A stretch of DNA of 64,000 nt from Thermoanaerobaculia bacterium (GTDB taxonomy: Bacteria; Acidobacteriota; Thermoanaerobaculia; Multivoradales; Multivoraceae), in the NCBI GenBank assembly GCA_022823665.1, contig JAJEHN010000001.1, positions 310,001-374,000 on the forward strand. Direction: 5' to 3'. The notes below the pieces were generated by a model. It was not told the DNA's origin and searched no databases. It worked only from the letters and a program-made list of their open reading frames with translations. Positions within the stretch are counted from its first letter, which is position 1; the number at the start of each line of letters is the position of its first letter. Of this stretch, positions 46,492 through 54,652 are shown in pieces. Both the position numbers and the translations under genes were made by a program.

Positions 46492-48519
46492 GTGACCCGA
46501 AGAATGCTCATCAACGCGCAGAGCTCGACCGAGCTCCGCATCGCCATCGCCAACGACTCGGTACTCGAAGACCTCAAGGTCGACATCGCCGAGCGCGGCC
46601 TGACCCGCGGCAACATCTACTACGGCAAGATCGCGAACATTGAGCCGAGCCTGAACGCCGCCTTCATCGACTACGGCGCCCCCAAGCACGGCTTCCTCGC
46701 CATCCAGGACGTGGTGCCGGACGCCTACTACCAGGCGGTCCCCAAGTCGAAACGACCGAAGATCGAGGACGTGCTCGTCCGCGGCCGTCCGATCGTCGTT
46801 CAGATCACCCGGGAGCCCGAGGGCAACAAGGGCGCCGCCCTGACGACGAACCTGAGCCTGGCCGGCCGCTACCTGGTTCTCACACCCTTCGACAAGACCT
46901 GCGGCGTCTCCCGCAAGGTCGACACGGAGGACGTCCGGCTCAAACTGAAGGCGATGGCGGAGGCCTTGCCCGTCCCGGACGGCGGCGGCGTGATCGTACG
47001 CACCAACGCCCTCGGCCAGACCAAGACGGCCCTCAGCCGCGACATGAACGCCTTGCTCCGCCTGTGGAAGCGCATCTCCCGCGATGCCCGGGACTCGAAG
47101 GGCACGAAGCTGCTCTACAGCGACCAGGACATCGTGCTTCAGGGCCTGCGGGACTACCTGGACAGCTCGATCCAGGAAGTCTGGGTCGACGAGGACACCG
47201 CCCATGGGCGAGCCGAGCAGTACATGCGCGCCTTCATGCCGCGCAGCAAGACTTCCCTCAACCGCTACACCGGCCGCCGGCCGCTGTTCTCCGTCTACGA
47301 CCTCGAACCGCAGATCGAGAACATCTTCGAACGGCGCGCCGACCTGCCCTCGGGCGGTTCGATCGTGATCGACCCGACCGAAGCCCTCACGGCCATCGAC
47401 GTCAACTCGGGACGCTCCAAGAAAGGGTCGAGTCAGGAGGAGACCGCCGTCAGTACGAACGTCGAGGCGGCGGCGGAAGTCGGCCGGCAACTGCGGCTGC
47501 GCGACATCGGCGGCCTGATCGTCGTCGATTTCATCGACATGCGCAGCCCGCGCAACCGGCGCAAGGTCGAGAAAGCGATGAAGGACGCGATGAAGGCCGA
47601 CAAGGCACGCTTCAGCGTCGGCCGGATCAGCGCCAACGGATTGCTCGAGATCAACCGCCAGCGAATCCACCAGGCGCTCCAGTTGCGCACCCACGGCGAC
47701 TGCCCGTACTGCGCCGGCACCGGCCGCGTCGCCAGTCCGGACCTCGTCGCCCTGCGCCTGCTGCGCAACATCGAGTCCCATGGTGCCGGCGGCTACATGC
47801 GCGGCGTGCAGATCGCCTTGCAACCCGAGCTGGCCGACTTCGTCCAGAACCGTCATCGTCAAGCGCTGGCCAACCTGGCGACGGAGTTCGATCTCGAGAT
47901 CGAGATCTCGGGGCGGCCGCACCTGGAGGGCCGGGAGCCGGACATCAGCTGGATCGCGCGCGACCTGGCCGACGTGAAGAAGAGGGAGAAGGAGGAGGCC
48001 AGGGAGAAGAGGCTCGAGCAGGAAATGCTGGCCACGCCCTCGATTGGAGACACCGACGACGAGACGGCCGAACCCGAGACCGACCCGGATGACATCCCCG
48101 TCGAGAGCGCACCGAAGCGACGGCGGCGTCGGGGCGGACGGAGGCGACGGTCCGGAACGGCCCGCCAGGCGAAGACGACGGAGGAGGCCCCCAAGGAGGA
48201 AAGCGCCGCCAAACAGGACGGCGCTCAGCAGGCGAAGAGGGGCAGGAAGGCTCCCGCCAGGGCAAAGAAGAGCACGAGGAGGCCCGCCGCCAAGGCGAAG
48301 AAGACGGCAGGGACGGAAGCCATCAAGGTACCCGGCATCGACACTCCGTCGGCGGATGCAGCGGCAGGAGGCAACGGCAAGGGCGGCGAGACTGCCGCGG
48401 CAGCCGGCAACGGCGCACCACGTCCGACCAAGCGGCGAAGGCGACGGCGGAGACGGCCCCGCCGGCCCCAGACCGCGGCGGCGGGCAGTGAGTCGCCACC
48501 TGCCGAGACGGGTTCCTGA
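46492..48519 (+). CDS. rng: Ribonuclease E/G family endoribonuclease
   Basis: GTG 46492 has GGAG 5 nt upstream and gives MTRRMLINAQ, matching the MKRMLINA start of RNase E. The 675-residue protein has an S1 domain (about 38-130), the DNase I-like catalytic region with IDPTEALTAIDVNSGRS and GGLIVVDFIDM supplying the metal-binding Asp residues, and the zinc-link CPYCAGTGR. It cleaves single-stranded AU-rich RNA in mRNA decay and rRNA processing. From about residue 500 the protein is low-complexity: first acidic, then Lys/Arg/Ala-rich and ending in long Arg blocks, likely a disordered RNA-binding tail or degradosome scaffold. RNase E and G cannot be firmly told apart here. Confidence 0.92.
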   Translation: MTRRMLINAQSSTELRIAIANDSVLEDLKVDIAERGLTRGNIYYGKIANIEPSLNAAFIDYGAPKHGFLAIQDVVPDAYYQAVPKSKRPKIEDVLVRGRPIVVQITREPEGNKGAALTTNLSLAGRYLVLTPFDKTCGVSRKVDTEDVRLKLKAMAEALPVPDGGGVIVRTNALGQTKTALSRDMNALLRLWKRISRDARDSKGTKLLYSDQDIVLQGLRDYLDSSIQEVWVDEDTAHGRAEQYMRAFMPRSKTSLNRYTGRRPLFSVYDLEPQIENIFERRADLPSGGSIVIDPTEALTAIDVNSGRSKKGSSQEETAVSTNVEAAAEVGRQLRLRDIGGLIVVDFIDMRSPRNRRKVEKAMKDAMKADKARFSVGRISANGLLEINRQRIHQALQLRTHGDCPYCAGTGRVASPDLVALRLLRNIESHGAGGYMRGVQIALQPELADFVQNRHRQALANLATEFDLEIEISGRPHLEGREPDISWIARDLADVKKREKEEAREKRLEQEMLATPSIGDTDDETAEPETDPDDIPVESAPKRRRRRGGRRRRSGTARQAKTTEEAPKEESAAKQDGAQQAKRGRKAPARAKKSTRRPAAKAKKTAGTEAIKVPGIDTPSADAAAGGNGKGGETAAAAGNGAPRPTKRRRRRRRRPRRPQTAAAGSESPPAETGS

Positions 48520-48572
48520 CACGTCCGGCGGCATCTGGTTTCCCGAGCGCTAAACCTCTGAGAACACGAAGT

Positions 48573-48601
48573 TTGACAAGGACCGGGCGAATCCATAACT
48601 A
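48573..48601 (+). promoter_or_regulatory. Candidate promoter of a small transcription unit
   Basis: A perfect TTGACA at 48573-48578 is followed, after 17 bp, by TAACTA at 48596-48601. The -10 match is poor but position and -35 are good. It lies 54 bp after the RNase stop and about 130 bp before a strongly initiated 14-codon ORF. The remaining sequence of 48520-49023 outside the listed sites shows no gene. Confidence 0.4.
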
Positions 48602-48731
48602 TCCGGTCACAAGTTGTTCCGCTCGCGTCGCGAGGCGTTGGCGGCGGTCCCGGGGTCAATCGGGGCGATCCCGTGGCCGGGCGGGGTGGGACCCGCCGAT
48701 TCGTGGATTAGCCCGGAAAGGAGGTGGTCTA

Positions 48732-48776
48732 GTGGAGTACTGCAGATGCGGCTTGATGGAGGTGGCGGCTCCCTAG
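48732..48776 (+). CDS. Putative 14-residue peptide MEYCRCGLMEVAAP
   Basis: The GTG at 48732 is preceded by AAAGGAGGTG at 48717-48726 (5-nt spacing), nearly the full complement of the 16S rRNA 3' end and stronger than at most large genes here. The reading ends at TAG 48776 and contains two Cys (Cys4, Cys6). A second 16-codon ORF in another frame (ATG 48746 to TAG 48796) overlaps it. I do not recognise the peptide. It could be a leader peptide, a small protein, or a pairing site inside a structured RNA. The promoter-like box upstream and terminator at 48890 frame it as its own unit. Confidence 0.35.
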   Translation: MEYCRCGLMEVAAP

Positions 48777-48889
48777 GAAACCCCTACCAGGCGTAGGACA
48801 TCTCCTCCGGGAAGCAATCCCACGCCATCCCATCGGCCAAGAAACGCTCAGCCGAGCCGCGCAAAGCGCGGTCCAGGAGCGTCAACGGA

Positions 48890-48931
48890 GCCCCGAGGAG
48901 CCATCGGCCCCTCGGGGCTCTCCTCTTTTCA
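48890..48931 (+). terminator. Rho-independent terminator
   Basis: GAGCCCCGAGG pairs with CCTCGGGGCTC (11 bp) around AGCCATCGGCC-type loop sequence, followed by TCCTCTTTT. It lies 370 bp after the RNase E/G stop and 92 bp before the next gene, so it ends either a long RNase 3' untranslated region or the small unit starting near 48605. A small GC hairpin (CCGCG / CGCGG) precedes it at about 48869. Confidence 0.75.
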
Positions 48932-49023
48932 GCGCGGCCCCTTCCCCTTGCGGCCCGGTTCCGTAACAATCGCTCACCCGAAACTGGTCCCCGACTCACC
49001 TTCCCACCCGGCGGAGACAGCAG

Positions 49024-51288
49024 ATGACAGCGATCGGCACACCCACCAAGCTCCTCGAGGGCGAGCCCAAGGTCAAGGGTTCGCTCCGCTACTGCGGCGA
49101 CCTCGACCGGCCCGGGCTCCTCCACGGCCGCCTGGTCACCAGCCCTCATGCTCACGCCGAGGTGCTGAACGTCGACACGACCGCCGCAGGGGCGCTGCCG
49201 GGAGTCGTCGCGGTGATCACCGCCGCCGACCTGCCGGAACTGCCTGCCCGGAACCGGCCCACCCTGCTTCTGGCTCGCGAGCGGGCGATTTTCGTCGGTC
49301 ACCCGGTTGCCCTCGTTCTCGCCGAGAACGAAGCGGCGGCGGCCGACGCCGCCGAGGCTGTCCTCGTCGACTACGAGCCGATCGAGGCCGTCGTGACGAT
49401 CGAGCAGGCCGAGGCGATCGATTCCCCCGCCGTCTGGCCCGACGGTCTACCCGGCCAGTCCGAGGAGGCGGCCGCGCACGGGGCGGGCGACGTGTCGGAG
49501 GAGGAAGACGCGGCGTCCTCGTCGCCGAACGTGACGAACGCGATGCGCTTCGAGCGCGGCGATCTCGCCGCCGGTTTCGCCGAGGCGGACGCCGTCGTGG
49601 AACGGGTGTTCCGCACGGCGTCCGTCCACCAGGCGTACATCGAGCCACACGCCGCCCTGGTCGACCCCGACCCGATGGGGACCGGGATGACCGTCTACAG
49701 CTCGACCCAGGCGCCCTTCTTCGTCCGGGACGCTGTCGCCGGCATGGTCGGCCTGACGCAGGACCAGGTCAAGGTCATCGGCACTCCAGTAGGCGGCGGT
49801 TTCGGCGCCAAGTTCGTGCTGTACGAACCCCTCCTCGCGCTTGCCGCGGTACGGCATCAGCGACCCGTCCGCCTCGTGATGACCCGCACCGAGGAGATGC
49901 TGGCGGCGACTCCGGCCCCCTCGACCCGGATCACGATTCGCGCCGGAGCGAAGCGCAGCGGCGAGCTCACGGCGCTCGAGGCCGAGCTGGCGATCGATTG
50001 CGGCTGCTTCCCGTCGTCGATGACCGCCCTTGCCGGGACCCTGCTGGGCAGCTCCTACCAGACCCCGAACCAGGCTGTTGGCGGCTTCGAGGTCACGACG
50101 AACAAGCCCTCCGTCGGCGCCTACCGCGCGCCGCTCGCGCCCCAGGCGGCGTTCGTCGTCGAGACGGTCCTCGACCAGCTCGCTCGCGAACTCGACCTCG
50201 ACCCGGTCGAGTTCCGGATGAAGAACGCCTCGGAGAAGGGCAGCCCGATGGCGTCCGGCATGCCCTGGGCCGGGATGGGTCAGCGGCAGGTGCTGGAAGC
50301 TCTTCGCGATCACCCGGCCTGGCAGAACCGCGAGCAGGCACGCGCCGAGGGACGAGGCGTCGGCATCGCGCTCGGCGCCTGGCCGGGAGGCACGGAGCCG
50401 GCTTCGGCGGCCTGCGCGCTCCAGACGGATGGCACGCTCAAGGTCCACATCAGCACGGCCGACATCAACGGCACGAACACGAGCATGGCCCTCATGGCGG
50501 CCGAGGCATTCGGAGTCGACCCGGACAAGGTCACGGTCGCGACGGGCGACACGTCGTCGGGGCCGTACGCCGGGGCCTCGGGCGGCAGCAAGACGATCTA
50601 CACGGTCGGCCCGCCCGTCATCCAGGCGGCCCAGGAGGCACGGCGCCAGACGCTGGAACTCGCGGCCCAGACGTTCGAAGCGGACCCCGAAGACCTCGAG
50701 ATCGTCGACGGCGCCGTTCAGGTCAAGGGCTCGCCCGACAAGGCGATTCCGCTTCGCAAGATCGCTCAGCGCACGATGCGCTTCGGCGGGCGGCAGGCGC
50801 CGGTCTTCGGTCACGGCCGGCACGCCCAGACCAGCCAGGCGCCGGGCTTCTGCGCCCAGCTTGCGGAGGTGAGCGTCGACCGGGAGACCGGCCGGGTCGA
50901 CGTCGACCGGGTCGTCGTCATCCAGGACTGCGGCCGGGCGATCAATCCCGCCGCCGTCGAGGGCCAGATGATGGGCGGCGCCCTGCAGGGCGTCGGCTGG
51001 GCGCTCTACGAGGAGATGTCGTACAGCGAGGACGGTCAGCTCCTGACCGCAACGCTGAACGACTACGCCCTGCCCCACTTCGCCCACGGTCCCGTCGAAC
51101 TCGAGACGGTCCTGGTCGAAGTGCCGTCGGACCACGGGCCCTACGGCGCCCGCGGCGTCGGGGAGCCGCCGGTAGTCCCCACCGCGGCGGCCATCGCCAA
51201 CGCGATCGCCGATGCCTGCGGCGCGCGACCGACGGAACTGCCGATGACGCCGCCCAGGGTGCTCGAAGCGCTGAACGGCGGCGCGTGA
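49024..51288 (+). CDS. Xanthine dehydrogenase family protein, molybdopterin-binding subunit
   Basis: The 754-residue protein starts at ATG 49024 with GGAGA upstream. It has the a/b hammerhead N-terminus (GEPKVKGSLRYCGDL, SPHAHAEVLNVD) and the molybdopterin-binding segments TPVGGGFGAKF, GAYRAPLAPQAAFVVE and GASGGSKTIYTVG. The end has GPYGARGVGEPP with the likely catalytic Glu714. Such subunits hydroxylate purines, aldehydes, N-heterocycles or CO when joined with FAD and 2Fe-2S subunits, but neither partner gene is next to it, so it is an orphan here. No signal peptide is visible. The stretch at about 150-170 is acidic and unlike the usual linker (VSEEEDAASSS). Confidence 0.92.
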   Translation: MTAIGTPTKLLEGEPKVKGSLRYCGDLDRPGLLHGRLVTSPHAHAEVLNVDTTAAGALPGVVAVITAADLPELPARNRPTLLLARERAIFVGHPVALVLAENEAAAADAAEAVLVDYEPIEAVVTIEQAEAIDSPAVWPDGLPGQSEEAAAHGAGDVSEEEDAASSSPNVTNAMRFERGDLAAGFAEADAVVERVFRTASVHQAYIEPHAALVDPDPMGTGMTVYSSTQAPFFVRDAVAGMVGLTQDQVKVIGTPVGGGFGAKFVLYEPLLALAAVRHQRPVRLVMTRTEEMLAATPAPSTRITIRAGAKRSGELTALEAELAIDCGCFPSSMTALAGTLLGSSYQTPNQAVGGFEVTTNKPSVGAYRAPLAPQAAFVVETVLDQLARELDLDPVEFRMKNASEKGSPMASGMPWAGMGQRQVLEALRDHPAWQNREQARAEGRGVGIALGAWPGGTEPASAACALQTDGTLKVHISTADINGTNTSMALMAAEAFGVDPDKVTVATGDTSSGPYAGASGGSKTIYTVGPPVIQAAQEARRQTLELAAQTFEADPEDLEIVDGAVQVKGSPDKAIPLRKIAQRTMRFGGRQAPVFGHGRHAQTSQAPGFCAQLAEVSVDRETGRVDVDRVVVIQDCGRAINPAAVEGQMMGGALQGVGWALYEEMSYSEDGQLLTATLNDYALPHFAHGPVELETVLVEVPSDHGPYGARGVGEPPVVPTAAAIANAIADACGARPTELPMTPPRVLEALNGGA

Positions 51289-51327
51289 AGTAGACGCCAC
51301 ACCCCAAGGTCCTAGAATGCCGCGAGG

Positions 51328-53403
51328 ATGGTCCGCCGCGGAATCGATGCCTGGGCGCTGGGGGCGGCCGTCGTCCTCGGGGCGACCGCGCTCGCCGCGC
51401 CGATTCTGGGCATAGCCGCCTGGCAACCCGCCGCCATGGCGGGAGGGGCGGCCGCCGGTCTGCTCTACGTGGTCTGCCGCGTTCTGGCCCTCGAGCCTCT
51501 GCTCGAGCGCGCGGCCGGCGCCCAACGACCACCGCTCGTCTTCCTGCTGCTTCCCTTCGGCTTCTACCTTGCCCTGATCCCCTGGTCGATCCAGGAGCGC
51601 GCCCCCGACGGCGACGAGCCCTGGTTCCTCCTCACGACGCACAGCATCGCCCACGACTTCGACCTCGACCTCGCGAACAACTACCGGGACCAGCACTCGC
51701 TCGCGTTCATGCCGCGGGCGATCGAGCCGCAGCCGGGCGATCGCGAAACGAGCGACGGAACCATCCGCGCGCGCCACGGCGCCGTACTGCAGGCGGTCAT
51801 GGCCCCTGCGTACCGCCTTGGCGGCCGCGCGGGCGCGATGGTCGTGATCGCCGCACTGGCGGCCCTTGGCGCCTGGCTGCTGCTTGACCTGACGGCCTTC
51901 AGCCCGGACGCCCGGGCGCGACTTGCCGCCTATGCGACCTTCAGCTTTGCCGCACCGTTCCTGATCTACAGCCAGCAGATCTGGGCCGAGGTCGCCGCCG
52001 TCCTGCTCGCGGTGGCCGCGTTCCGGTGGATCGATCGTCTCACGGCGGGCCCCCGTCGGGAATCGCTCGAAGCGTTCCGAGCGAACTGGATCACCTGGTT
52101 GCTGCTCGCCGGAGCGCTCGCACTTCTGCCTGCGATCAAGCTCCGCCTCGCTCTCGTCAGCGCCACTCTTGCACTCGTCTGTCTCCTCCGCCTGGGACCG
52201 GCACTGCGCAACCGGGGAGCGGTGCTGCTGGCCGCCGTGCTCGCTCCAGCAGGCGCTCTCGTGCTGTGGTCGAACCGCACCGTGTCCGGCAGCGTGCTCG
52301 GCATGCACTCGTGGGGCGAACTGGAGGTCTACCGGCAACCGGTCTCCCAGCTTGCGCTCGGGCTGAACGGACTGTTCTTCGACCTCGCCTACGGTCTGGT
52401 TGCCTGCGCGCCGATCTGGCTGCTCCTGTTCCCCGGCGTCCTCGCCAGCTTCCGGCGCAACCGGCGGCTCCTGTTCGAGGTCGCGCTGATCGCCGTGCCC
52501 ACGCTGCTCCTCGTCGCCTCGCGCCGCGAGTGGTACGGCGGCTGGTCGCCTCCGTTCCGCTATGGCCTCGTCGTGCTCCCGTTCCTCGCACTGCTGCTGG
52601 TGCCCCTCTTCGAGCGAACGACCGCCGCGGGGCGTGAGGGCGCCACGGGTTCAGCGACCCGCTCGCCAGCGGCCGGCATCGTCGCCCTCGCCCTGGCGCT
52701 GGCGCTCCTCTCGGGCGCCCTGACCGTGCTGTTCGTCGTGGAACCCGGATGGACCTACAACCTGGCCGACGGCCGCCACCACTTTCTTCATCATCTGGAA
52801 GCACGGACCGGTCTCGACCTGGCCCGCCTGCTGCCGTCGGCCACCCGGGCCCGGATGGCGACGTGGCTCCTGCCGGCGCTCGCGGTCGTCGTGGCCATCC
52901 TCGCGGCGCGCCTGCGCCGGAGAACCGTGGCGGCGGCGTGCGCCGGCATGCCGGTCCTGCTCTTGGCCGCCCTGCCGGTGCTCGCGGATTCGTTGCCCAC
53001 GCGGCGCCTGGAAATCGAGAGCGCGGCGGTTCATCGAACCGGGGGCAACCAGGAACCGGAACGGTGGACTTTGGACCGCACGCGCTACCCCGAAGCGTGG
53101 GTGCTTCCCGAAGGAAGCCGCGCCGAAGCGATGGTGATTCCCGGCGGCGACGAGGTGGAGCTGACCGTCACGCTCCGCACGATCCGGAACCGCCCGGCGC
53201 CCCTCACTCTGATCGCCCGGGCCGGCGGCCAGGAACTCGGCCGCCTGAGCTTCGCTGAAGGAAGCGATGACGGCTGGCAGACCCGGACGCTGGCGCCGGC
53301 GCAGTGGCCGGCGGACGCTCCACTCGTTCTGGAGATCCCGCCCGGCGATGTGGCACCGGCGAACGGCCTGGCGATCGACCGCGTCGACCTGCGCTGGGAC
53401 TAG
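51328..53403 (+). CDS. Polytopic membrane protein, GT-C glycosyltransferase-like
   Basis: The 691-residue protein has about ten to twelve hydrophobic segments over residues 10-560 and a soluble C-terminal beta-rich domain (about 565-691). The first large loop carries DGDEPWFLLTTHSIAHDFDLDLANNYRD, an acidic motif in the place where GT-C enzymes have their catalytic Asp-Glu pair. It could transfer sugars from a lipid carrier to proteins or lipids outside the membrane. A TAGAAT -10-like box at 51313 leaves a leader of a few bases, and there is no ribosome binding site, so the message may be leaderless. Confidence 0.68.
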   Translation: MVRRGIDAWALGAAVVLGATALAAPILGIAAWQPAAMAGGAAAGLLYVVCRVLALEPLLERAAGAQRPPLVFLLLPFGFYLALIPWSIQERAPDGDEPWFLLTTHSIAHDFDLDLANNYRDQHSLAFMPRAIEPQPGDRETSDGTIRARHGAVLQAVMAPAYRLGGRAGAMVVIAALAALGAWLLLDLTAFSPDARARLAAYATFSFAAPFLIYSQQIWAEVAAVLLAVAAFRWIDRLTAGPRRESLEAFRANWITWLLLAGALALLPAIKLRLALVSATLALVCLLRLGPALRNRGAVLLAAVLAPAGALVLWSNRTVSGSVLGMHSWGELEVYRQPVSQLALGLNGLFFDLAYGLVACAPIWLLLFPGVLASFRRNRRLLFEVALIAVPTLLLVASRREWYGGWSPPFRYGLVVLPFLALLLVPLFERTTAAGREGATGSATRSPAAGIVALALALALLSGALTVLFVVEPGWTYNLADGRHHFLHHLEARTGLDLARLLPSATRARMATWLLPALAVVVAILAARLRRRTVAAACAGMPVLLLAALPVLADSLPTRRLEIESAAVHRTGGNQEPERWTLDRTRYPEAWVLPEGSRAEAMVIPGGDEVELTVTLRTIRNRPAPLTLIARAGGQELGRLSFAEGSDDGWQTRTLAPAQWPADAPLVLEIPPGDVAPANGLAIDRVDLRWD

Positions 53404-53418
53404 CGGGCCCCGCTCAGG

Positions 53419-54534
53419 TCAGGGCCGGACTTCGTAGTAGAGGTTGGCCGGGTCGTCGAAGTCGTGCATCCGGAAGCGGGTGAAGCCGGCTTCCCGCACC
53501 ATCCGCTCCGCCACGACCGGGTTGAAGCCCAGCGTTCCCAGTCCCAGGCCGTCCGGCTCGGACAGGGCCGACGACATGCAGGCGGAGACGGAGAAGCCGT
53601 AGAGCAGCGCCAGCACCGGGTTGCGCATGTTGTCCTCGAACCGCGGACTGCTGCGGATGTCCTTGATCAGCCAGGTGCCGTCGTCACGGATGGCGCCGCG
53701 GATGGCGGCGATCACGAGATCCGGCCGCGTCATGTCGTGGACGCAGTCGAACGTCACGACCAGGTCGAAGCTCGGCTCCTGCGGCAGATCCTCACCGCGA
53801 GCGATCTTCCAGTCGACGTTCGTGACGTTCGCTTCCCGGGTGCGCTCGAGGGCGATGTCGATCGCGTGGGCGGACGGGTCGTATCCCGTGAAGCGCGATT
53901 CCGGGAACGCCCGGGCAAGGGACAGGAGCGCCACGCCGCCGCCACAGCCGACGTCGACGACGTCGATCCCCGCCCGCAGCCGGTCCTCGACGCCGTCGAG
54001 CGCCGGAATGATCCGCGGCACCAGGGCCTGCCGGGTCCAGGGGCCGAGCATCCGCTCGGTGCGATGCGCGGCGCAGGGCCCGAGCTGCTGATAGGACAGT
54101 CCGATTCCCGTCCTGAACGCCTCCGCGGTTGCGTCGATCACGTCGTGATCGGGCGGATAGCCAAACGCGCCGGCGGCAAAGGCCACGGAGGTCTCCTCGT
54201 CCGCGAGCACCGCGGCGGCGACGCCGTTCAGCTCGAAGCGCGGCTCGCCGCCGTTCTCGGCGCCGTGGTACTCGAGCAGTCCCGCGGCCGCCTGGCCGTG
54301 CAACCACTCCCGCAGCCAGCGCTCCTTGAGGCCGCTCGCTTCGGCCAGCTCCGCCGGGCTCACCGGCCCCAGGCCCTGCAGGGTGCGGTAGATGCCCAGC
54401 CGGTCGCCGAGGTGAATCATCAGGGAGACGAGCTCGCCCTGCTTGAACTGCCACACCTTCAGCGCGAAGGCGCCGACCTGCTCCGGGTCGAGGCGTCCGT
54501 AGAGTGACTGCGTGCCACTGTCGTCGTCCGTCAT
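53419..54534 (-). CDS. Class I SAM-dependent methyltransferase with N-terminal winged-helix domain
   Basis: I start at ATG 54534, with GAGGAG upstream. The 371-residue protein has an N-terminal winged-helix dimerisation part (LMIHLGDRLGIYRTLQGLGPVSPAELAEASGL, about 38-70, then RWLREWLHGQAAAGLLEY). The Rossmann methyltransferase core begins at VVDVGCGGG (192-200), with an acidic Asp in FTGYDPSAHA and FDLVVTFDCVHDM. This layout resembles O-methyltransferases and their uncharacterised bacterial relatives. The substrate is unknown. It is divergent from the quinoprotein operon at 54653 and convergent with the membrane protein gene. Confidence 0.88.
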   Translation of the reverse strand: MTDDDSGTQSLYGRLDPEQVGAFALKVWQFKQGELVSLMIHLGDRLGIYRTLQGLGPVSPAELAEASGLKERWLREWLHGQAAAGLLEYHGAENGGEPRFELNGVAAAVLADEETSVAFAAGAFGYPPDHDVIDATAEAFRTGIGLSYQQLGPCAAHRTERMLGPWTRQALVPRIIPALDGVEDRLRAGIDVVDVGCGGGVALLSLARAFPESRFTGYDPSAHAIDIALERTREANVTNVDWKIARGEDLPQEPSFDLVVTFDCVHDMTRPDLVIAAIRGAIRDDGTWLIKDIRSSPRFEDNMRNPVLALLYGFSVSACMSSALSEPDGLGLGTLGFNPVVAERMVREAGFTRFRMHDFDDPANLYYEVRP

Positions 54535-54652
54535 CTCGGCTTTCTCCTCACTGGGTACCCGGGGAAACGGGCCGCACGGTATCATTCGCCGCCCGCACGA
54601 ACAGCCTCGTCAGAGACTCTTCGCGACACCTGAACGTCTCAGGAGATTGTCC

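Noticed and set aside
48784..48828. Minus-strand 14-codon ORF (MAWDCFPEEMSYAW) opposite the small unit
   Set aside because: No ribosome binding site or promoter on that strand; the plus-strand ORF has both.
48520..49023. tmRNA, RNase P RNA or SRP RNA in the gap after RNase E/G
   Set aside because: None of the conserved core sequences of these RNAs could be found; only a small ORF, hairpins and a terminator were seen.
49447..52338. 963-codon open frame on the minus strand
   Set aside because: It runs antisense to the molybdopterin subunit and the membrane protein; its translation has no recognisable motifs and high GC makes stops rare in antisense frames.
53402..53413. Short GC palindrome between convergent genes as a terminator
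   Set aside because: The stem is about 5 bp with no T-run; too weak to support.
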